A stretch of DNA of 64,000 nucleotides. It comes from an uncultured Eubacterium sp. Its GTDB lineage: Bacteria; Bacillota_A; Clostridia; Lachnospirales; Lachnospiraceae. The notes below the pieces were generated by a model. It did not search any database. It saw only the letters and a program-made list of their open reading frames with translations, and had not been told where the DNA came from. A program made the position numbers and the translations under genes. The stretch covers positions 1 to 64,000 of the forward strand of contig CAJUSH010000008.1 of assembly GCA_910589045.1 (NCBI GenBank), written 5' to 3'. This document shows, piece after piece, positions 51,726 to 61,400 of this stretch (position 1 is its first letter; every line of letters begins with the position of its first letter).

Positions 51726-53012
51726 CTACTTATAATAATCAAAGCGCAGGCCATACATGCGCACCGTATCCCCGTCCTGAATACCCAGCTCCTCAAGCTC
51801 CTTCAAAACGCCCTGCTCCTTTAAGAACTTCTGGAAGAACAGAAAGCCTTTTTCCGATTCAATGTTCGTGTAGCCAAGCATCTTGTCGATCTTCGGTCCC
51901 TCAACAACGTATTCCTTTGCCTGATCATCATATTCGACGGTATAAGCCTCCTGCTCAAATACATGAAGCTCCGGAAAATACTCCTGCTCGTAAACGTAAG
52001 GTGCTTCATCCATTTCATCAAGCAGCTTTTTTACCGCACCGATGAGTGCGTCAAGCCCGGCCCCGCTGACCGCCGAGATCGGATAAACCCGCTGCTCCTC
52101 TGTCTCAAACGCTTCCCGAAGTGCATGAATAACCTCGTTTTCTCCCTCGGGAAGTGCATCAATCTTGTTTGCCGCGATCACCTGCGGCTTTTCTAAGAGC
52201 TTCGGGTCAAATGCCGAAAGCTCCCTGTTAATGGCGTGAATGTCTGCGATGGGATCACGTCCCTCCACGGAAGCTGCGTCCACCATGTGGATGATAACCT
52301 TGCAGCGCTGCACATGCTTTAAAAACTCATGTCCCAGCCCGATGCCGGTGGATGCGCCCTCGATCAGACCCGGGATGTCCGCGATCACAAAGCCGTCGCC
52401 CCAGCCCATGTCCACAACGCCCAGGTTCGGGTTTAAGGTCGTAAAGTGGTAATTTGCGATCTTTGGCTGCGCGTTCGTCACACGGGACAAAAGCGTCGAT
52501 TTTCCGACATTCGGGAAGCCTACCAGACCAACGTCCGCGATCATCTTCAGCTCCAGACAAACCTCAAGCTCCAGGGCATCCCCTCCGGGCTGCGCGTACT
52601 TCGGAGCCTGCATGGTGGAGGTCGCAAAATGCTGGTTGCCCAGCCCCCCTCTGCCGCCCTTTAAGATCGTCTGGCGGCGGTTGTCCCCGGACATATCGGC
52701 GATGACAAGGTCACTGGCCGCATCCCGTATGATCGTGCCCGCCGGAACCTTCAGAATCAAATCCTGTCCCTTTTTGCCGTGACAGTTTTTCTTGCCGCCC
52801 TCCTCGCCTGCCTGTGCCGCAAACTTTCGCTTGTGGCGGTAGTCGTTTAAGGTGTTCAGGCTCTCGTCCACCTCGAAGATGACGTCGCCGCCCTTGCCGC
52901 CGTCGCCGCCGTCCGGGCCCCCGTCCGGCACATATTTTTCACGGCGGAAGCTCACATGGCCGTTTCCGCCCCTGCCTGATTTTATGATAATTTTTGCTGT
53001 ATCAGCAAACAT
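51726..53012 (-). CDS. obgE: GTPase Obg/CgtA
   Basis: A 428-residue Obg: glycine-rich N-terminal domain (FADTAKIIIKSGRGGNGHVS), GTPase domain with P-loop GFPNVGKSTLLSRV, DIPGLIEGA, NKID and SAVSG, and a C-terminal OCT domain (YTNIESEKGFLFFQKFLKE). It is essential in ribosome assembly and stress response. Start ATG 53012 has GGAGAG upstream; the longer frame lacks a family-like N-terminus. Follows rpmA after a hairpin. Confidence 0.95.
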   Translation of the reverse strand: MFADTAKIIIKSGRGGNGHVSFRREKYVPDGGPDGGDGGKGGDVIFEVDESLNTLNDYRHKRKFAAQAGEEGGKKNCHGKKGQDLILKVPAGTIIRDAASDLVIADMSGDNRRQTILKGGRGGLGNQHFATSTMQAPKYAQPGGDALELEVCLELKMIADVGLVGFPNVGKSTLLSRVTNAQPKIANYHFTTLNPNLGVVDMGWGDGFVIADIPGLIEGASTGIGLGHEFLKHVQRCKVIIHMVDAASVEGRDPIADIHAINRELSAFDPKLLEKPQVIAANKIDALPEGENEVIHALREAFETEEQRVYPISAVSGAGLDALIGAVKKLLDEMDEAPYVYEQEYFPELHVFEQEAYTVEYDDQAKEYVVEGPKIDKMLGYTNIESEKGFLFFQKFLKEQGVLKELEELGIQDGDTVRMYGLRFDYYK

Positions 53013-53027
53013 CTGGCTCTCCTTCAC

Positions 53028-53097
53028 AAAACAGCTCCGATGCGTCCGAACTGTTTTCTTAATATGAAAACGGGCTGTCACAAAACTGCAACAGCCC
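53028..53097 (-). terminator. Hairpins between rpmA and obgE, possible attenuator
   Basis: On the minus strand GGGCTGT/ACAGCCC (53072-53078 with 53091-53097) is followed by CGTTTTC, the form of a weak rho-independent terminator. A second hairpin AAAACAG/CTGTTTT lies at 53028-53057. They could lower the expression of obg and downstream genes relative to the ribosomal proteins. Confidence 0.5.
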
Positions 53098-53106
53098 ACC
53101 TACGTC

Positions 53107-53397
53107 TTACTCGTTTTCAGCTACCGGATAAACACAAGCCTGCTTCTTGTCCCTACCCTTTCTCTCAAATCTTAAAATACCGCTTGTCAGAGCAAATAAT
53201 GTATCATCTCCGCCGATTCCAACATTTACGCCGGGATGAATCTTGGTTCCGCGCTGTCTGTAAATAATATTACCAGCCTTTACAAACTGTCCGTCTGCTC
53301 TTTTTGCACCCAATCTCTTTGACTCGGAATCACGACCGTTCTTTGTGGATCCGACTCCCTTTTTATGTGCAAAAAACTGAAGGTTCAATTCAAACAT
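53107..53397 (-). CDS. rpmA: 50S ribosomal protein L27 with cleaved N-terminal leader
   Basis: A 96-residue L27 whose start MFELNLQFFAHKKG is the Firmicute-type extension: the protease Prp cuts after the Phe-Phe pair to expose the N-terminus that reaches the peptidyl-transferase centre. The prp gene is adjacent (53401-53730), as always in this group. Core signature STKNGRDSESKRLGAKRADG. The C-terminus is somewhat longer than usual. Confidence 0.96.
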   Translation of the reverse strand: MFELNLQFFAHKKGVGSTKNGRDSESKRLGAKRADGQFVKAGNIIYRQRGTKIHPGVNVGIGGDDTLFALTSGILRFERKGRDKKQACVYPVAENE

Positions 53398-53400
53398 CGG

Positions 53401-53730
53401 TTACACCTCCTTATAATCAAATGCCAGGAATTTCTTCCCATAGTTTGTCCGTATTCCCTCTAAGCCTAAAATCATCGCATCTACCAAAAGCTTCGCCTGT
53501 GGATCACAGCCGGACGGAAACCGCACGAAAATCAGTCCCTCCTGCTGGTCTGCATCGGCCTCGACCGCAGTCTGCGTCAGCGCCTCAATCGCATTTACGG
53601 TATTGATCACCAGCGTCGAAATGCCCGCGCACACAATGTCACTGCCTGCCGCTGCATACCCGGAATGTCCCTCACAGCGAAAGCCGGTAAATGAACCCGT
53701 CCGGTCTCTGTAAATCGTTATTCGTGTCAT
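53401..53730 (-). CDS. prp: Ribosomal-processing cysteine protease Prp
   Basis: A 109-residue protease between rplU and rpmA. Catalytic His in CEGHSGYA (about residue 21) and Cys in DIVCAGIS (about residue 34). It removes the L27 leader seen in the next gene. Spacing of three bases to rpmA shows a shared transcript. Confidence 0.95.
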   Translation of the reverse strand: MTRITIYRDRTGSFTGFRCEGHSGYAAAGSDIVCAGISTLVINTVNAIEALTQTAVEADADQQEGLIFVRFPSGCDPQAKLLVDAMILGLEGIRTNYGKKFLAFDYKEV

Positions 53731-53756
53731 AACTGATAACCATCTGTGAAAACCGA

Positions 53757-54062
53757 TCAGCCGTCAATCTTTTCAATCTTTACCTGCGTGAACGCCTGCC
53801 TGTGACCGTTTTTCTTATGATAACCGGTTTTTCTCTTATACTTGTAAACGATAATCTTCTTGCCGCGTCCCTCTTTGACAACGCTGGCAGTTACGGTCGC
53901 GTTCTTTACATCGTCCGCAACCTTCATGGTTCCGTCGTTTACAGCAATCACCTGATCAAAAGTAACAGTCGCTCCAACTGCTGCATCAAGCTTTTCAATG
54001 GTAATGATATCGCCCTCGGATACTTTGTACTGCTTACCACCTGTTGCTATAATTGCGTACAT
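53757..54062 (-). CDS. rplU: 50S ribosomal protein L21
   Basis: A 101-residue L21 (MYAIIATGGKQYKVSEGDII, KIIVYKYKRKTGYHKKNGHR). ATG 54062 with AGGAGG upstream; the track-length start a few codons earlier is not needed. First gene of the rplU-prp-rpmA-obg run. Confidence 0.95.
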   Translation of the reverse strand: MYAIIATGGKQYKVSEGDIITIEKLDAAVGATVTFDQVIAVNDGTMKVADDVKNATVTASVVKEGRGKKIIVYKYKRKTGYHKKNGHRQAFTQVKIEKIDG

Positions 54063-54155
54063 ATGGCACCTCCTATTTATCATTACTCGCCAGCTTCGGT
54101 GGTATTCTCCGCAAAAAAGAACACACTTTCAGACCTCACTGTGCGGCATACTCAA
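54063..54155 (-). ncRNA. Candidate L21 leader RNA
   Basis: About 90 nt lie between the predicted transcription start and the L21 ATG, GC-rich with paired segments (minus strand: GCCGCACAGTGAGG, GCGGAGAATACCACCGAAGC). Firmicutes often have an autoregulatory L21 leader here. I see position and structure potential, not a confirmed match to the family. Confidence 0.4.
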
Positions 54156-54157
54156 AT

Positions 54158-54186
54158 ATTATATCCTTCCTTTTCATGCCTGTCAA
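54158..54186 (-). promoter_or_regulatory. Consensus sigma-A promoter of rplU
   Basis: On the minus strand TTGACA (54186-54181) and TATAAT (54163-54158) are separated by exactly 17 bases, a perfect consensus promoter about 95 bases from the rplU start, fitting a ribosomal operon. Confidence 0.9.
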
Positions 54187-54256
54187 CTGTTTTTCAGTTT
54201 TCAAGGCAAAAAAAGGTAATAGAAAATAGAAAAAATCTAATTCCCTCGGGATGCTT

Positions 54257-55456
54257 TTACAGTAGAACCTGTTCATGCAGCGGCCTGCGGATTTTCTTTC
54301 TCGTAAGCTCCATGAGCCCGAGCCTTGTCAAATCCACCACCTCGGTTTTTACCGGATCTCGGCGCACCAGCTCCCGCATCGCTCCAAGAAGCTGCTCCTT
54401 ATCCTCCTGCGATGCCATATCGATAAAATCAACAATAATAATGCCGGAAAGATTGCGCAGGCGAAGCTGTGCCGCGATCTCCTTTGCTGCTTCCAGGTTT
54501 ACCAAAAGCAACTGCTTCTCCTGCTGCTTTTTCTTAACATTTTTGCTGCTGTTCACATCAATAACCGTCAGCGCCTCCGTCGGCTCGATCACCAGGTTTG
54601 CGCCCGACTTTAACCAGATTTTTTTCTCAAGGGCACGCCGAAGCTGTACCTGAACACTGTAAAGCTTATGGAGATCATAATCTTTATCCTCATAGAAATG
54701 CAGCTTCTTTAGAAGTCCCGTGAACGGACAGCGCTTCGCGTAAGCCTCCAGCTCCGAAAAAACAGCGGCATCGTCCGTCACCACCTGCTCAAGCGATGCA
54801 AGCGGTTGATTTTGAAGGAGTCGGATGTATTCGCTGGGAGCCTGGTAAACAACGGAATAAAGGCGCTTCCCCTTTGCATAGCCTACAATATCCGAAAGCG
54901 CTTCGGTCAGCGCCCGTATTTCCTTCTGCAGCATCTCGTCCTCTGCATCACATGCGTTTGTGCGAACCACAAGCCCGAAACGCCCGTCGTAGACCCGCAG
55001 CGCCAGCTCCCGCAGCTCCTTTCTGCGGTCTGCAGGAATTTTCGAGGAGATGCCAAGCTGCCGTTCCCCGCTCGTTACAACACAGTAAACCCCGGCCAGG
55101 GCCAGGTTCGTCGTCACCTGCGGTTCCTTTGTCTTAACCGGCTCACGGACAACCTGAACCAGAAGCTCGTCTCCTGAAACCAGAGGCTTTTTGCTCAGGC
55201 GCTTCACGTAAATAGGCTCATGCAGATCCTTTAACGGAAGAAAACACGGCTGCCCCTTCGCAATCTCCACAAAAGCGGCTCCGATATTTGGAACAATCTG
55301 TGCGACCCGCGCGACGTAAATGCTGTTAAGCATCTGCAAAGGCCCCTCCTGCGGGATGCAGTTCACCTCAAGCATCTGATGATCCTCATAAACGGCACAG
55401 ACCAGCGGATGCTTCCCATTCATTTCCGTGCGCGTCACCACATAGCGGCGGCTCAT
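54257..55456 (-). CDS. rng: Ribonuclease E/G family protein (RNase G-like)
   Basis: A 399-residue RNase E/G: S1-like N-terminal part (IPQEGPLQMLNSIYVARVAQ, GAAFVEIAKGQPCFL) and the catalytic metal site in EPTEALTVIDVNSSK and GIIIVDFIDM. There is no C-terminal scaffold, so it is the short RNase G form. The ATG at 55456 overlaps the DUF2344 stop by four bases. Confidence 0.9.
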   Translation of the reverse strand: MSRRYVVTRTEMNGKHPLVCAVYEDHQMLEVNCIPQEGPLQMLNSIYVARVAQIVPNIGAAFVEIAKGQPCFLPLKDLHEPIYVKRLSKKPLVSGDELLVQVVREPVKTKEPQVTTNLALAGVYCVVTSGERQLGISSKIPADRRKELRELALRVYDGRFGLVVRTNACDAEDEMLQKEIRALTEALSDIVGYAKGKRLYSVVYQAPSEYIRLLQNQPLASLEQVVTDDAAVFSELEAYAKRCPFTGLLKKLHFYEDKDYDLHKLYSVQVQLRRALEKKIWLKSGANLVIEPTEALTVIDVNSSKNVKKKQQEKQLLLVNLEAAKEIAAQLRLRNLSGIIIVDFIDMASQEDKEQLLGAMRELVRRDPVKTEVVDLTRLGLMELTRKKIRRPLHEQVLL

Positions 55457-56172
55457 AGGATCACCGTCCCCATATCATTTAAGGACAAAAAGCCATTGTC
55501 CCGGTTCCCCGTATACACGTCAACCCGATGCACCTGAAATGTGAACTCCTTCAGCTCAAGCCCTAAAAACCGGTAATAATGCTCCATCAAAAGCTCTGGC
55601 TTGAGGTTGTCCGTGCTTCCCGTGGAAAGCTTTAACAAGAACTTCACGTTCCCTTCATCCGCAAGAACCCGAAAATCATACACTAACTGCTTCAGGTCGA
55701 TGGTTTTTTCGGATTTCTTCGTCTTTTTTATGACGGAAATGACTTCAGGTACTTCATAAAATGCATGAAGCCCTTCACGTAAAGCCTGAAGGGAAAGCTC
55801 ACACTCATATCCCTTCCGGAAGGTCAGCTCATAATCCGCACAGCTCACGATGGACATAGCCGTCTTTGCATCGTCCGGCAGTCTGCGGTAATCCCTGACC
55901 GCAAAGCCCTCCACCATCGTATCGTTCAGCGCCGCAAGGGAGTCTGCCGTGGACCGCGTGCTGTGAACCTCTATATCCAGATATTCCCCCTCGCTTGTAA
56001 TGCCAACGCCCAGCGGAGCCGCAAACGACATGATCTGGTGCGGGGAAAAACCGGTGGAATAGGCAATATCAATATCTGCCCGGCGCATCGCCTTCTGAAA
56101 ATAGCGCATCGTATCAAGATGGCCGATAAATCTCATGCTGCCATCCTTGGAAAACTTTATTCTAATCTTCAT
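55453..56172 (-). CDS. DUF2344/TIGR03936 radical-SAM partner protein
   Basis: A 239-residue protein beginning MKIRIKFSKDGSMRFIGHLD, with STGFSPHQIMSFAAPLGVG: DUF2344, always next to or fused with the TIGR03960 radical SAM protein. Start ATG 56172 follows GGAGGAGG and overlaps the upstream gene by 11 bases; an upstream in-frame start would only read antisense-like residues. The function is unknown, possibly in RNA modification because of the rng neighbour. Confidence 0.9.
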   Translation of the reverse strand: MKIRIKFSKDGSMRFIGHLDTMRYFQKAMRRADIDIAYSTGFSPHQIMSFAAPLGVGITSEGEYLDIEVHSTRSTADSLAALNDTMVEGFAVRDYRRLPDDAKTAMSIVSCADYELTFRKGYECELSLQALREGLHAFYEVPEVISVIKKTKKSEKTIDLKQLVYDFRVLADEGNVKFLLKLSTGSTDNLKPELLMEHYYRFLGLELKEFTFQVHRVDVYTGNRDNGFLSLNDMGTVIL

Positions 56173-58021
56173 AGCAGACGCCTCCTCCATATTTTCGCGC
56201 ACCGCAGCCCGCGCAGCGTGTGCGGCAGTTCGGCGTAACCGTCTCGCCGCACGCCATTTCCCACTCACGCTTCAAAAATTCCTTCGACACACCCGCGTCG
56301 ATAAAATCCCACGGAAACAGCTCGTCCAATGCACGGGGACGCCGTGTATAAAAGTCAATATCTACGCCGGTCTCGGAAAATGCCTCCAGCCAAAGCTCGT
56401 TGTTAAAATATTCCGACCATGCATCAAAGATCGCACCCTTCTCATAGGCGCGCTCAATCGCCGAAGAAACCCGTCGGTCTCCCCGCGCAAAAACGCCCTC
56501 GAGCACCGTCACATCCGCCTCATGCCAGTTATACTTTAAGCTTTTGCGGTTCAGCTGGCTCTTCACGGCATCGTTTACGGTCTTTGCCTTCCCGATATAT
56601 TCCGCTGCGGTGTTCATCACGGCCCACTGCAGCGGTGTAAAGGGCTTTGGAACAAAAAATGAAGTGGAGATCGTGATCTGGCATTTCCCGTTTCGCCTGT
56701 CCTTCGGAATTTCATAGTAGCGAACGGCGATATCGTTTGCAAGCTGTGCGATGGCGCACATATCCTCCGTTGTCTCGGTAGGAAGCCCGAGCATGAAGTA
56801 GAGCTTCACCTTCTGCCAGCCGCCCTCGAAGGCTGCGCCTGCGCCCTCCAGAATCATCTCCTCCGTGAGTCCCTTGTTGATCACGTCGCGCATACGCTGC
56901 GATCCGGCCTCCGGTGCGAAGGTCAGGCTGCTCTTTTTAATATCCTGTACCTTCCCCATCACATCAAGGGAAAAGGAATCGATGCGCAGTGACGGCAGGG
57001 AAATATTGACGCCCTTGCCATGAAAGCGCTCAATCAGGAAATTCACGATCTCCTCAAGCTGTGTATAATCACTCGAGCTTAGGGAGCTGAGTGAGATTTC
57101 CTCGTGTCCGGTGCTTTTTAGCAGCTCCAGAGCATATTCCTTTAAGCGCAGCGCGTCCTTCTCCCTGGTCGGGCGATAGATCATGCCCGCCTGGCAAAAC
57201 CGGCAGCCCCGGATACAGCCCCGCTGCAGCTCCAGCACGACCCGGTCCTGGGTCGCCTTGATAAAGGGCACAAGCGGACGGGTGGGATAAGGTGCATCGT
57301 CCAGATCGACAACAATCTGCTTTTCCACCCTTGCCGGAACATCCTCATATTTGGGCGTGAAGCTCTTTAGCGTGCCGTCTTCGTGGTAAGCCACCTCATA
57401 CATGGACGGAACGTAAATACCCGGGATACGCGCTGCACGCCGCAGAAATTCCTCCCGCGCAAGCCCCTGCCCCCTGCACTGCCTATAGAGTGTAAACAGC
57501 GCGTCGTAGCTGATTTCCCCCTCTCCGATGTAGAACAGATCAAAAAACGCCGCGATCGGCTCCGGATTGTACGTACAGGGGCCGCCGCCAATAACGATCG
57601 GGTCCCCTGCCCCGCGCTCACTTGCATGAAGCGGGATGTGTGACAAGTCCAGGATCTGCAAAATGTTTGTGTAGCACATCTCATACTGGATCGTGATGCC
57701 GAGAAAATCAAAATCCCGCACCGGCTGCTGGCTCTCAAGCGCAAAAAGCGGTATCTTTTGCTCCTTGAGGATACGGTGAAGATCCGGCCACGGGGAATAG
57801 ACACGCTCGCAGTACACGTCCTCCCGCCGGTTGAACATGTCATACAGAATCTGTATGCCCAGATGCGACATACCAATCTCGTACACATCCGGAAAACACA
57901 TGGCGAAGCGAATATCCACCGCGCCGGGATCTTTTTTTACCATGTTCAGCTCACCGCCGATATAGCGCGCCGGCTGATCAATCGTCAACAATATCTCATC
58001 GGACAATGCTGGTCTGCTCAT
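56162..58021 (-). CDS. TIGR03960-type B12-binding radical SAM protein
   Basis: A 619-residue radical SAM enzyme: N-terminal cobalamin-binding-like domain (FAMCFPDVYEIGMSHLGIQI) and the cluster motif C-x3-C-x2-C in GCIRGCRFCQAGMIYRP; C-terminal cysteine-rich CRTRCAGCGARKYGGG may bind an extra cluster. Start ATG 58021 after GGAGG; an ATG four codons earlier contains that site. Same operon as DUF2344 and rng. Reaction unknown. Confidence 0.93.
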   Translation of the reverse strand: MSRPALSDEILLTIDQPARYIGGELNMVKKDPGAVDIRFAMCFPDVYEIGMSHLGIQILYDMFNRREDVYCERVYSPWPDLHRILKEQKIPLFALESQQPVRDFDFLGITIQYEMCYTNILQILDLSHIPLHASERGAGDPIVIGGGPCTYNPEPIAAFFDLFYIGEGEISYDALFTLYRQCRGQGLAREEFLRRAARIPGIYVPSMYEVAYHEDGTLKSFTPKYEDVPARVEKQIVVDLDDAPYPTRPLVPFIKATQDRVVLELQRGCIRGCRFCQAGMIYRPTREKDALRLKEYALELLKSTGHEEISLSSLSSSDYTQLEEIVNFLIERFHGKGVNISLPSLRIDSFSLDVMGKVQDIKKSSLTFAPEAGSQRMRDVINKGLTEEMILEGAGAAFEGGWQKVKLYFMLGLPTETTEDMCAIAQLANDIAVRYYEIPKDRRNGKCQITISTSFFVPKPFTPLQWAVMNTAAEYIGKAKTVNDAVKSQLNRKSLKYNWHEADVTVLEGVFARGDRRVSSAIERAYEKGAIFDAWSEYFNNELWLEAFSETGVDIDFYTRRPRALDELFPWDFIDAGVSKEFLKREWEMACGETVTPNCRTRCAGCGARKYGGGVCYED

Positions 58022-58038
58022 AAGTACCTCCATGTTCG

Positions 58039-58338
58039 TTAATTCTCTGCAAGTAGCATCATAACATATTTTTCGATATTTGTATAACTATCTTTCGATG
58101 CAATTTCCGCCGCGATCTCCTTTGTGGAATAATCAAATATTTTATGATTCGTCACATCCGCAAGTACAAAAAGCAGAAAGAAAAACAGGCCGAGCACAAG
58201 ACGCAGGCTTAAGGTCGCACTTAACGCCGGCTCCTCTCCCTCCGGCGCAGGATGGGTCCAGTCCTCCTCACGATCGTCAAAGGATGCCCTGGCGCGCCTG
58301 ACATACTCCTTTCTCGCATCAATCCGGTTGCTATCCAT
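58039..58338 (-). CDS. Small single-helix membrane protein, unknown
   Basis: A 99-residue protein: hydrophilic N-terminus (MDSNRIDARKEYVRRARASF), one membrane helix at about residues 43-62 (LSLRLVLGLFFFLLFVLADV) and an acidic helical tail ending MMLLAEN. GAGGAGAAC before ATG 58338. It is the first gene of the radical SAM-rng operon, 17 bases ahead. No family recognised. Confidence 0.65.
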   Translation of the reverse strand: MDSNRIDARKEYVRRARASFDDREEDWTHPAPEGEEPALSATLSLRLVLGLFFFLLFVLADVTNHKIFDYSTKEIAAEIASKDSYTNIEKYVMMLLAEN

Positions 58339-58407
58339 ATATTGTTCTCCTCGTTTTCTCTTACCATAATTTATGCTTTTTTAGACAAACTATGTACAAA
58401 CATATTT

Positions 58408-61400
58408 TTAAACCACTGCGAAAATCACCTGTTTTTTATTTCCCGCACGGTCGGTCACAACCAGACGGTAAATCCCCCGCTTTTCGATGACAAAATGCTT
58501 CGGCATCTTTTTTCCGTTCAGCTTTACGCTCGCGATGCCGCCGCTGTCGCGAACCGAAACACTGGGTGCATCCCTGTAGATCGCCGCATTCCTTACACCC
58601 TTCACCGTTGGCTTTGTCGCGTCCACCACAAAGCCCGTTGTCTTTTTAACGGCAGTCATGCCGTCTCTCACCGCCTTGATAAATACGCGCCGGCCGTAAG
58701 GCGCGGCCTTCACGGTAATCCTTTTCCCGTCGAGCGCCTTCCATGCCACCGCCGAATTGCGCTGACCTTTTTTCACAATTTTATAAAAGTATTCCGTGTC
58801 CTTTTCCCGCTGCAACGTAATCGTTACCGTTTTTCTGCTGTAGATCTGATACGTATTTTTCTGCTTCCGCTCCAGCAGCCGGATTCCCTTTACGGACGCG
58901 GAGATGATTATCTGAGGCTTTTGTACTGCAGCATTTCCGGTATCCCGGATATCCTCGCCTGAAGCCGGCTTGTTCTGCAGCTGGTGAATGTTCCGCAGCT
59001 CCTCTGTCCGTTTACCTCCAAAGCCGTCCGTAAGAATGATACGATCCAAACCGGCGCCATTCCCGAAGCTGGCTGCCGGCTTGTTTTCATCTTCCTCTGC
59101 CGGTGCAGTGCCCGCCGCATGGGAACCGCTGCCGCCGGTTCCTCCCGTACTTCCGCTGCCCGGACCTCCGGTTCCTCCCGTGCTTCCGCTGCCCGGACCT
59201 CCGGTTCCGCTTCCGCCGGTGCTTCCGTCTCCCGTGCCGCCGCTTCCGCTTCCGCCGGTGCTTCCGTCTCCCGTGCCGCCGCTTCCGCTTCCGTCGGTGC
59301 TTCCGTCTCCCGTGCCGCCGCTTCCGCTTCCGTCGGTATTTCCGTCTCCCGTGTTTCCGGAATCCGGGTTTTCGGGGTCATACGGCCGCGGCTCACCAAG
59401 CGTGCCATCCACAACCGGATACCGAAAAGTATCCTCCCCGTCCGTCACGATAATTTCCTCTGTCGCGGGATCTACAAGAATCTGACAGGAGCCGTCATCA
59501 TCCGTCTCCACCTGTGCCGTTGTATCTCCCACCGTCACGGTAATCGAATGGTGTACCTCAAATCCATTGAGCCTGAGGGAAAGCAGCTCGTCAAATGCTG
59601 TGACCGCGCCCTTTTCTCCCACGGGAACCGACAAAATTGCCGTCACCTCCCCGGTGCTGACGATAAGTGCATGCGTTCCGGATGCGGCGACGAGATAAAG
59701 CCTTCCCTTCGCATCGGTGCGCAGCACGCCCGTATGCCCGTCCAGGCTCACTGTTACCTCCGCTTCCATGCAGTTCGTTTCTACCACAAGCGGGTAAAGC
59801 GGCAGCTCCTCCTTTAAGATGCTTCCCGTAAAGCCTTCCGGAATCTTTACCTGAAGCAGCTCATCCACCTCCTTCGACAAAAAAACCGCCGCATCCCCTC
59901 TCTCGATTGTCACCATGCCGGCCGCAGCGTCCGCGTCTGTCTGCTTAATGAGATATGCACCCGCAAAATCACACATGTATTCCCCGGCTGAAAATCCGCT
60001 CTGCGTAACCGTGAGCTCCCCCAGACTCACATCCCACACAAGCACCATATCCCGGCGGCGCACCACATGCTCCGTGCCTGATATAGAAACCGCGTCCCGG
60101 CATTGATAGGTCATGCCGTCAATAACCAAACCAAAATCATGCATCCCCCGGCTTACGATGATAGAGAGATTGCCCTTATTGTTTGTCGTAAGCCCGTAGC
60201 CCTTTTTATCTAATAAGAGTGTCATCTCCTTCGCGGCAAGTCCGGTTTGAACCGTCACCACCTGAATCGGCCGGTTATCCGCATCGCGGATGATCCCCTG
60301 AAAATCCTCCGGCAGATCGATCTGTATGTCGGGGCTTACCCCGTCTAAAATTATCGACGCGGTCTTTTTTTCCACAAATACCTGATTGCTCCTATCCCCG
60401 CTCTGGGTTATGCGTACCTCCGCGTCCGTGGGCATCCGCTCCCCGCCCACCGTTACCTCGCCGTCCCGGATGAAAATATCACCCGAGGAGGTATCCACAT
60501 ACAAGGTCAGGTCGTCCAGGTAAATGCGCTGTGCCTCGCGGATCGTGACGCTTCCGCGGAAGCGAAAAGGACCACGCGCTACCTCAAGCACATAGGCTCC
60601 GGCTGCGGTCAGCCTTGTCACGCTTGTTTTGCCCTCCGTTAGCACCACATGCTCCGTTTCCTCATTCAGGCGCAGTGTATAGTCTCCCGGATTTCCCAGA
60701 ACAAGCTCCAGGGGATAGAGCAGGCTGCCGTTTCCGTCCCGAAGCGGTACACGGCTCTCCCCCACGTCCACCTTTGACGGATCCCGTATGAGAACCTCAC
60801 TGCCGCCCGCGTCGCCGCCGAGCACACCGATCTGTACATTTCCGGAATTGATCTCGATTTTCCCGCTCGCTCCGTGGCTGTTGCCAAGCTGCTCCGTAAA
60901 AAGGCTGCCGCTTCCCTCGATAATCAGCGTCGCATGCGCATCCACGTTGATTACCGGAATATGGTTTACGCCGTTTAACACCAGCGTTACCACCGACGTT
61001 CCCGCAACGTTCAGCGTGCCAAAGGAGGTACCCTCCAGCGTCAGCCGCTTTACGCCCTCTTCTACCGTTACCGCCGCATCTGCAGAGCTTCCGCGGATGC
61101 TGAAGTCACCGGTGTAGTCATAAGTCTCGTTCGTATGGGTGTAGGAGCCGTTTCGGATAACCGCCCCGTCATAGCCTACATCGATAATACCGTAAGGCTC
61201 CAGCTGAAAAGCATTCAGCGTTTCGGAGCGCTTCACCATGAAGGTTCCGGCGTAAACGCCCGCGCCCGTAAGCTTGACGGTCTCCTTGCCGATGCCAAGA
61301 TACGTGGTGATGCTTCCGTCGCCGCCAAGCATCACCGTACCGCCGATGTCATTCGCACGGATCTGCACGGAGGCACCCCCAAGCGCCGCATTGGTTTTCA

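Noticed and set aside
58908..59414. Long open frames on both strands across the Gly/Ser repeat region
   Set aside because: They are repeat-driven shadows: a simple GC-rich repeat stays open in several frames, while the real frame continues far on both sides with a signal peptide and Ig-like end.
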